The notes under the pieces were generated by a model that searched no databases, had not been told where the DNA came from, and was given only the letters and a program-made list of their open reading frames with translations. A DNA stretch of 64,000 bases from Nocardioides sp. Soil797 (lineage in GTDB: Bacteria; Actinomycetota; Actinomycetes; Propionibacteriales; Nocardioidaceae). Of the stretch, positions 57,934-64,000 are shown in pieces. The stretch spans positions 1 through 64,000 of the forward strand of contig LMSR01000018.1 of the NCBI GenBank assembly GCA_001429555.1, given 5' to 3'. Made by a program: the position numbers and the translations under genes. How positions within the stretch are numbered: the stretch's first letter is position 1; each line of letters starts with the position of its first letter.

Positions 57934-58839
57934 GTGACCCCAGATCGGAAGGCAGCGATCTTGTTGACAGGACGATCGACCGCTCCGGCCATCCTCGTGA
58001 CCGGCGTACCGCGATCCGGCACGACTTGGCTGGCCAGGCTTCTGGCGAATGCACCTGGAACCGCATTGCTTGGTCGCGAGCCGATGAATCCTCGTGGACG
58101 GCAATACGCCTTGGGTGGGACATTGGATTCTTGGGAGAAGTTGGACGCGTTGGACGCTATGTCGCAGGCACGCTTGGTTGCCGCGTATCGCGGGTGGAAT
58201 CCGTGGGTCTACAGCCGCTACGGCCGTCGCCAATGGGCCGGACCTTTTCCCTGGACGCGGATCATTATGAAGGATCCTTTCGCCCTTCTTTCGCTTCCGG
58301 CAATTGTGGCGGCCACAGGAGCCCAACCAGTGCTTGTGTACCGCCACCCGGGGGCCGTGCTCGTGAGCTATCGCCGGATGGGGTGGCAACCGGACCTTGC
58401 CGAAGTTCAACCACTGGTCGCTCGTTGCCGCGCGTCAAATGTCGAAGTCGATGAGGTGCCCGGACCTGGCGAGGTGAGCGAGGGAGAGGCCATGGCCCAC
58501 TTCTGGCGTGCGCTCCATCAAATGGCCTTGGCCGGGGTAGGAGCGAGCCCCAGCGTGACAGTGGTCGCGCACCAAGACATAGCGTCTGGTGGAGAGAGAG
58601 CTGGACGCGCACTGTTTGCCCACCTGAATCTTCGATGGAGCTCCGAGGCTGGCGAAGAACTGACCCAGGATCCCGAAGACGGGGTCGGTGAGGCGTCACT
58701 GCACAACTTCGACAGATCGCCGGCAAAGGTGGCCCAAGCGTGGAGGAAGGTCCTCGGACGCGGTGAAGTCGATGCCATCGAGCAAATTGCGGGAGCGACG
58801 CTAGCGCGTCTCGAATCCATGGGTACGTACCCCAAATGA
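57934..58839 (+). CDS. Sulfotransferase (3 of 3)
   Basis: The 301-aa protein has ILVTGVPRSGTTWLARLL (5'-PSB loop) and PVLVYRHPGAVLVSYRRMGW (3'-PB). It lacks a signal peptide and is likely cytoplasmic. The GTG at 57934 is chosen; a TTG at 57925 is also open. It is separated by only 28 bp from a divergent GH26-like gene, so both may be controlled together. Confidence 0.85.
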   Translation: MTPDRKAAILLTGRSTAPAILVTGVPRSGTTWLARLLANAPGTALLGREPMNPRGRQYALGGTLDSWEKLDALDAMSQARLVAAYRGWNPWVYSRYGRRQWAGPFPWTRIIMKDPFALLSLPAIVAATGAQPVLVYRHPGAVLVSYRRMGWQPDLAEVQPLVARCRASNVEVDEVPGPGEVSEGEAMAHFWRALHQMALAGVGASPSVTVVAHQDIASGGERAGRALFAHLNLRWSSEAGEELTQDPEDGVGEASLHNFDRSPAKVAQAWRKVLGRGEVDAIEQIAGATLARLESMGTYPK

Positions 58840-58918
58840 GGTAATGGCGACTGGATGCATCATCCAGGTTGGGTAAGTTCCGTCCGGTGGGGGGCATCCA
58901 GCCGCCGGTGTTTGGGCG

Positions 58919-60025
58919 ATGAATGCCTGCGGAATCCATTCAAGTCGTCAATCAATGACCAGAGTTCATCAAGTTCAGAAAAGTCCATCCAAACTCTTCA
59001 TACGTGCCTGTTCGGTACTGCTGACGACATCAATGATCGTCGTCATGGGCAGCATTTCGGGGATCACCTCCCCGGCGACCGCTGCGAATGACGGCTCCGG
59101 GAAGGAAACGGCAGGGCCCTCAGGCGGCATCTTGGCGCTCAGTTCGAAGGCAGTCGAACGACGGAAGAAGTCGAAGCGATGCATCGGGCAGCGAGGGATC
59201 GCCAAGTGCGGCCCCCTGGTCGGGGCTTCCATTCAAGGAGGAGCCGATCCGTCGGGATTCGAGAACGAGGTGGGTCAACTCAGCCTGCGCCGTACGTACT
59301 GGCGAGCCGACCAGGTGGGCGCCGCCGTAGCGAGTGCAAGAAACGATCTCGCGCATGGACGCTTGCCTTGGATCAGCTTCAAGTTGCCTTACTCGTGGAG
59401 TGAAATGGCACGTGGCCGTGGCGACGCGTGGGCTCGTGATGCTGCGGAGCGTCTCGCGAAGTTGCCTGGCCCTGTGTGGGTGGCGTTCCACCACGAGCCC
59501 GAAGGTGACGGAAACATGGCCGCCTGGACGCAGATGCAGGAACGCCTCGGTCCGATCGTTCGCAGGCATGCAAAGAACGTGGGCTTCAGCATCATCATGA
59601 CGGGATGGAACACGCTCTACAGCTCCGACCGCTCCGAGCGACTCAAGAACGTCTATCCGAACGTGAAGGTCGACGTTCTGGGCATAGACGCCTACGACAC
59701 CTACAAGGTGACGCGCGACGGCAGGACCATGACCGAGCACACCGACATGGCGCACAAGTACTTTGCACCAATTGCCAAGTTCGCAAAGGCGCACAACACC
59801 CACTGGGGCATCGCTGAAACGGGCTACACCCATGCTGCAGCGGCCGATCAACCGAACTGGCTTCGTCAAACCGTGAGTGCCTTGCAGCGTCACGGTGGGG
59901 TCGGTATCTCCTACTTCAACAGTTCGCTGCACAGTGTTGCGGACTGGCGACTCACCACGTCGTTGAAGAAGAGGGACTATCGCATGGCTTTGGACCAGGG
60001 ATACGCCTTCAAGCCACGAAGCTGA
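58919..60025 (+). CDS. Secreted GH26-like protein
   Basis: The 368-aa protein has a signal peptide (about residues 25-56, ending PATAAND), a basic linker, and a GH26-like barrel. FHHEPEGDG with E193 is the acid/base region and WGIAETGYT with E300 the nucleophile. It is a diverged relative of the lipoprotein GH26 at 56853. The start could also be the ATG at 58955. A role in polymer remodelling or release is likely but not shown. Confidence 0.78.
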   Translation: MNACGIHSSRQSMTRVHQVQKSPSKLFIRACSVLLTTSMIVVMGSISGITSPATAANDGSGKETAGPSGGILALSSKAVERRKKSKRCIGQRGIAKCGPLVGASIQGGADPSGFENEVGQLSLRRTYWRADQVGAAVASARNDLAHGRLPWISFKLPYSWSEMARGRGDAWARDAAERLAKLPGPVWVAFHHEPEGDGNMAAWTQMQERLGPIVRRHAKNVGFSIIMTGWNTLYSSDRSERLKNVYPNVKVDVLGIDAYDTYKVTRDGRTMTEHTDMAHKYFAPIAKFAKAHNTHWGIAETGYTHAAAADQPNWLRQTVSALQRHGGVGISYFNSSLHSVADWRLTTSLKKRDYRMALDQGYAFKPRS

Positions 60026-60031
60026 CCAAGT

Positions 60032-60955
60032 TCACACTCCGTGTCCGAGGCGGTTGAGTCGTTCTTGGACCCAACCGGCCGGCACCCCGCAGACAACCAG
60101 CAGAGCCAAGACGCTGCGGGGCTCTCTCACTCGCGTGCGCATGCACTTGCCGACGAAGCGGAGAGCCTCGCGGCGGTTACCCATGGCTGCGTGACCGAAA
60201 GCCAGCTTTCCCAACATCATGGCGGCGCCGATCTTGTCGCGGCTCATCTCTGGGTGCTTCTCCAGCAGCCAGAGATGAGCCGCGTTCTTGTCCTGCCAGA
60301 CATCGTTGAAGTAGGACGTCGCACCCCACAGCACGTCGATGAGCGGCTCGTCGACGTGCTCGATCGGCTGGCGGCGTGCGGCACGCATCAGCAGGTCCCA
60401 GTCCTCGCCCATACTGTTCGGGATGGCCTCGTCGACGAGGCCGAAGCCGTCGAGCATGGCGTCGCGGCGGAACAGGAAGGACGAGGAATGCAACATCGCC
60501 ATGCGCGACCTGATGAAGTCTTGTAGGTCCACCTGAGTTCTCCCGGCTTGCCGCACGGTGATCTGGCCCTCCATGTTCACCCGCATGGCCGTTGTGACGA
60601 ACTCAGCCGCTGGACTGTCAGTGAGGCGACCGAGCTGGGCCGTCAGTTTGCCCTGCAGCCAGGTGTCATCATCGTCGCAAAACGCCACGATGTCGGTCTT
60701 GAGGGCCAGAATCCCGGTATTGCGCGCGCCCGCGAGCCCAGGTGAGCGATTGTTGGTGAGCACGCGGACCCGTCGACCGTCCTCTGATCTCTCGAGTGTG
60801 GCGTCGGGCTCGCTGCGGTCGAAGACCAGCACGACCTCGATCAGCCCGGGGTGGTCCTGGGCCAGGATCGACTCCAGTGCTTTGCGCATCAGGGCAGGCC
60901 GATTGTGGGTCGCGACGACTACGCCGACGCTCGGAACTGGTGGGCGGTCAACCAT
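60032..60955 (-). CDS. Glycosyltransferase family 2
   Basis: The 307-aa protein starts SVGVVVATHNRPALMRKALESILAQDHP, typical of GT2, with the donor-metal motif FCDDDDTW and a C-terminal MGEDWDLLMRAARR. It would add a sugar to the locus's polymer from a nucleotide-sugar. The ATG at 60955 has AGGAGG upstream. Cytoplasmic, without a membrane helix. Confidence 0.9.
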   Translation of the reverse strand: MVDRPPVPSVGVVVATHNRPALMRKALESILAQDHPGLIEVVLVFDRSEPDATLERSEDGRRVRVLTNNRSPGLAGARNTGILALKTDIVAFCDDDDTWLQGKLTAQLGRLTDSPAAEFVTTAMRVNMEGQITVRQAGRTQVDLQDFIRSRMAMLHSSSFLFRRDAMLDGFGLVDEAIPNSMGEDWDLLMRAARRQPIEHVDEPLIDVLWGATSYFNDVWQDKNAAHLWLLEKHPEMSRDKIGAAMMLGKLAFGHAAMGNRREALRFVGKCMRTRVREPRSVLALLVVCGVPAGWVQERLNRLGHGV

Positions 60956-61116
60956 GTGCCCTCCTAGGACGGAGTTTCCCGTGACCAATTTTGACGAATT
61001 AGGGCTAATCGTCGGTGTCTGGTCCGACCGGGTTGTCACGATTCTGACAGACCTCCGCCGGCGGCGCGGAAGCTTGGACAACTCGGTGGTCCAAACCCGG
61101 ATCTGGGGACCAGAAC
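60956..61116. promoter_or_regulatory. Divergent control region, GT2 / secreted propeller protein
   Basis: TTTGACGAATTAGGGCTAAT (60992-61011) is low in G+C and could hold promoters for both directions; TTGACG resembles a -35. GCCGGCGGCG at 61049-61058 is a dense G+C stretch. No firm start site is assigned. Confidence 0.4.
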
Positions 61117-64000
61117 ATGAGCACACGAGCACAGAAGTCACAGATTGGTCTGGGCCTGTTGGCCCTGTTGTTGGGCATGCTGGTGTTGACGATGCCGACC
61201 TTGGCCAGTCCGGCGGATGCATCGCAGTCATCCACCCCGGGACCCGACCACACGCTGCCGAACGCGGTGCCGTCGTCGATCACGCCCGCGGTGAATGACG
61301 GACGTGTCTTCGGCATCGCCGAGGTCGGCGACAAGATGGTGATCGGGGGATCCTTCACGAGTGTGGGCGGCCAGACGCGCAATCACATCGCGGCGTTCAA
61401 TACGGCCACCGGTGCGCTGAGCGGCTCATTCGCCCCGTCGGTGAACGGCGACGTCAACGCCGTGGTTCCCGGCCCGAACGACCACACGGCGTACATCGCT
61501 GGATCGTTCAGCTCGGTCGGGGGTACCGCTCGCCAGTTCGTGGCGCTGGTGGACCTCAACAACGGGCAGGTGGTGTCCTCGTTTGCGCCGCCCGCCTTCA
61601 ACTACGGGTACGTCAACGACATGGTGAAGTCCGGAGGTCGCCTCTATCTCGCCGGGACTTTCACCAGGGCCGGTGGAAAGGACCACGCGGGACTGGTCTC
61701 GTTGAACGCCAACACTGGTGCTTTGGACGCATTCATGAATGTGCAACTCAGCGGGCACCACAACGACACCGGAAGCGGTGCCCAGGGTTGGGTGGGTCCG
61801 TGGGACCTCGACGTGAACTCCGCCGGTGACACCATGGTGGTAACCGGGAACTTCAAGTACGCCGACGGTCTCCTCCGCGACCAGATCGCGATGATCGACC
61901 TCACAGGTGGTTCTGCTGCAGTCAACGCCAATTGGGCGACCGAGCGCTACTACCCGCAGTGTTACAACTGGGCTTTCGACGGCTACGTGCGCGGCGTGTC
62001 CTTCTCGCCCGACGGATCGTTCTTCGTGGTCAACGCCACGGGCGGCGGTAACAACACCCTGTGCGACGCCACCGCACGGTTCGACACTGCTGACCGGGGC
62101 CAGCAGATCCAGCCCGTCTGGGTCAACGAAACCGGTGGTGACACCGCTTGGGGAGTGACCGTTACCGACACCGCGGTCTATGTCGGCGGCCACAACCGGT
62201 GGTCCAACAACCCCGCCGGGGTCGACCGGGCCCAGCCCGGCGCCGTACCTCGGCCGGGATTGGGGGCGTTGGACCCAGCGAGCGGTCGTCCGTTCGCCTG
62301 GAACCCGGGCCGACGTCCCTTGGGTGTCGCTGTCTTCGCGATGCTGGCCACGGACAAGGGGCTGTGGATCGGCTCCAACAACGACTGGATCGGCAACTTC
62401 AGGTACAAGCGGCCCAAGTTGGCGTTCTTCCCGTATGCGGGTGGCTACCAGCCATCGTCGACAGCGACCTCGGAGCTGCCTGGCGCGGTATACCTCGCAG
62501 GGGCGAAGCCCAGTGGCGCGAGCAACGTGCTCTACCGGGTGAACGCAGGAGGGACCTCGGTGCAGTCCCTCGACAGTGGGCCGGACTGGTCGGCGGATGA
62601 CCAGACCGACGGTGACTACCGGAACAGTGGCAGCAACGCGGCTCCGTGGTCTCCCGGAGCCACCGTGGCTGGCAACGTGCCGGCGACCACCCCGGGCACC
62701 ATCTTTGACAGCGAGCGGTGGTCGCCGTCGGACACGCCCGCGATGAACTGGGCCTTCCCTGTTGCCTCGGGTACGCCGCTGCAGGTGCGGCTCTACTTCG
62801 CGAACCGGTGCACCTGCACCGACAGCGCTGGTGAGCGGAAGTTCGACGTCTCGATCGACGGCAGCAAGGTCCTCGACGACTACGACATCGTCGCCGACGT
62901 CGGCGACCAGGTCGGAACGATGAAGTCCTACAACATCACCAGCGACGGCTCGGTCAACATCGACTTCGCACATGCCGTGGAGAACCCATTGGTCAATGGC
63001 ATCGAGATTGTGCGCACCGACGTAACACCACCACCCAACCCGGATGCGAACTCGCTCGTCGGTGTCGACTTCGACGGGACTGACGCGGACGCGGCCTCCC
63101 TCGACAATCAGGGCATCGACTTCGGGAACTGGCGAGGAGCCTTCAAGGTGGGAGGTAAGGTGTTCTATGGCTACACCGACGGATACCTCTATTACCGCAC
63201 CTTCGACGGGGACACGTTCGGCCCGGCGATCAAGGTCGATCCCTACAACGATCCCGACTGGTCAGACGTCGATACTGACCTGGGGCAGACCTTCCGTGGT
63301 GTCGTCCCATCGCTCTACTCGGCGATGCCCAATGTAACCAGCATGATGTACGCCGATGGCAAGCTGTTCTACACGTTGTTCGGTGACTCCCGGCTGTTCG
63401 CCAGATGGTTCACCCCGGACAGCGGCATCATGGACGAGCGGACGTTCACCATCTCGAGCTCGGTGAACTTCAGCCAGGCAGACGGCATGTTCCTCGACGG
63501 GAGTGATCTCTACTACGCCACGAAGAATGACAAGTCGCTGCACAAGGCATCGTTCGACGGTACTAGCGTCACGGGATCCGGTCAGGTGGTCAGTGGTCCT
63601 GACGTCGACGGAGTCAATTGGTCCAACCGGGCACTGTTCCTCGACGGGTCTTCGGTGCCTGCCAACGAACCGCCGACGGCTAGAGCGGCGGTTTCCTGCA
63701 ACGGGCTTTCCTGCAGCTTCGACGGGGCGGACTCGAGCGACCCGGAGGGGCCCCTCGACTCCTACAGCTGGGACTTCGGCGATGGCTCGCCGCTCGAAAT
63801 GGGGCCTCAGGTCAGCCACACCTATGCTGCCGGTGAGTACGACGTGGTGCTGACAGTTGCGGACAGCCAGGGCGTCACCGATTCAGTGACCAAGCATGTC
63901 TCGGTCTCGGAGCCACAAGCCAGTTCGATCAGCTTCGTAGGCAGCGCCACCGGACGCAGCGGAAACTTCAAGACGCAGTCTGCTGACATTCCCACCGGGG
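61117..64000 (+). CDS. Large secreted protein: beta-propeller, malectin-like and PKD domains (3' end outside window)
   Basis: The frame stays open from the ATG at 61117 to the last base (about 961 residues), so the C-terminus is missing. A signal peptide spans about residues 1-32 (LGLLALLLGMLVLTMPTLASPA). Delta-60/PQQ-like propeller repeats start near residue 70 (GGSFTSVGGQTRNHIAAFN, AGSFSSVGGTARQFVAL), a malectin-like carbohydrate-binding domain lies near 528-636, and a PKD domain is near 848-935 (WDFGDGSP, HTYAAGEYDVVLTV). It probably binds the surface polysaccharide or another glycan. Confidence 0.88.
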   Translation, partial: MSTRAQKSQIGLGLLALLLGMLVLTMPTLASPADASQSSTPGPDHTLPNAVPSSITPAVNDGRVFGIAEVGDKMVIGGSFTSVGGQTRNHIAAFNTATGALSGSFAPSVNGDVNAVVPGPNDHTAYIAGSFSSVGGTARQFVALVDLNNGQVVSSFAPPAFNYGYVNDMVKSGGRLYLAGTFTRAGGKDHAGLVSLNANTGALDAFMNVQLSGHHNDTGSGAQGWVGPWDLDVNSAGDTMVVTGNFKYADGLLRDQIAMIDLTGGSAAVNANWATERYYPQCYNWAFDGYVRGVSFSPDGSFFVVNATGGGNNTLCDATARFDTADRGQQIQPVWVNETGGDTAWGVTVTDTAVYVGGHNRWSNNPAGVDRAQPGAVPRPGLGALDPASGRPFAWNPGRRPLGVAVFAMLATDKGLWIGSNNDWIGNFRYKRPKLAFFPYAGGYQPSSTATSELPGAVYLAGAKPSGASNVLYRVNAGGTSVQSLDSGPDWSADDQTDGDYRNSGSNAAPWSPGATVAGNVPATTPGTIFDSERWSPSDTPAMNWAFPVASGTPLQVRLYFANRCTCTDSAGERKFDVSIDGSKVLDDYDIVADVGDQVGTMKSYNITSDGSVNIDFAHAVENPLVNGIEIVRTDVTPPPNPDANSLVGVDFDGTDADAASLDNQGIDFGNWRGAFKVGGKVFYGYTDGYLYYRTFDGDTFGPAIKVDPYNDPDWSDVDTDLGQTFRGVVPSLYSAMPNVTSMMYADGKLFYTLFGDSRLFARWFTPDSGIMDERTFTISSSVNFSQADGMFLDGSDLYYATKNDKSLHKASFDGTSVTGSGQVVSGPDVDGVNWSNRALFLDGSSVPANEPPTARAAVSCNGLSCSFDGADSSDPEGPLDSYSWDFGDGSPLEMGPQVSHTYAAGEYDVVLTVADSQGVTDSVTKHVSVSEPQASSISFVGSATGRSGNFKTQSADIPTG

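Overview
The window is G+C-rich DNA from an actinomycete, most likely Nocardioides or a close relative (family Nocardioidaceae). The reasons are the many GTG starts, a DUF3000 gene coupled to RNase D next to hemE, the coproporphyrin-type heme enzymes (HemE, HemY, HemQ), separate LigD-polymerase and LigC genes, and very many leaderless genes with a TAnnnT box 6-7 nt before the start codon. There is no rRNA gene and no recognisable transposase, integrase, phage gene or CRISPR array.

Layout. 0.2-14 kb is mostly housekeeping: an HrpA helicase, a small MazF/PemK-like gene, an aldo/keto reductase, two lipoproteins, RNase D/DUF3000, hemE, and a DUF4349 lipoprotein. At 13.2-21.6 kb a LysR regulator diverges from a seven-gene operon. 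The operon encodes an SfnG-type dimethylsulfone monooxygenase, three acyl-CoA-dehydrogenase-like flavoenzymes (DszC/SfnC/SfnB type), an SsuD/MsuD-type sulfonate monooxygenase and two flavin reductases. Together these could take sulfone sulfur to sulfite. Heme genes resume at 22.6 kb (hemY, hemQ), followed by msrB and a secreted S33 peptidase. At 27.2-30.6 kb there is a translationally coupled four-gene cassette: an unknown protein, a WXG100-like protein, a DUF1023 hydrolase and a lipoprotein. NHEJ-type genes (ligD-pol, ligC) surround two small stress-like genes at 30.8-34.0 kb. At 34.1-36.5 kb a cytidylyltransferase, a LicD-methyltransferase fusion and a coiled-coil protein form a surface-polymer operon, followed by an unusual tRNA-like gene. 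38-45 kb holds glmU, prs, pepN, rplY (ctc) and pth.

45.3-64 kb is an exopolysaccharide locus. It has an LCP-family ligase, a WecG/TagA transferase, a Wzx flippase, an APH-fold kinase, a Wzz/BY-kinase-like protein with a broken Walker A, a Wzy-Wzz fusion, three sulfotransferases, a PAP2 phosphatase, two GH26-like proteins, a GT2 and a large secreted propeller/malectin/PKD protein that runs off the window. The three sulfotransferases suggest a sulfated polymer.

The most unusual feature is a family of palindromic repeats inserted in frame inside otherwise conserved proteins. Copies lie in hrpA (two sites), the sfnB-like gene and hemY. The right arm is read each time as a peptide close to V-E-E-R-G-T-S-x-S-K-P. 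This resembles the protein-coding palindromic elements known from Rickettsia.
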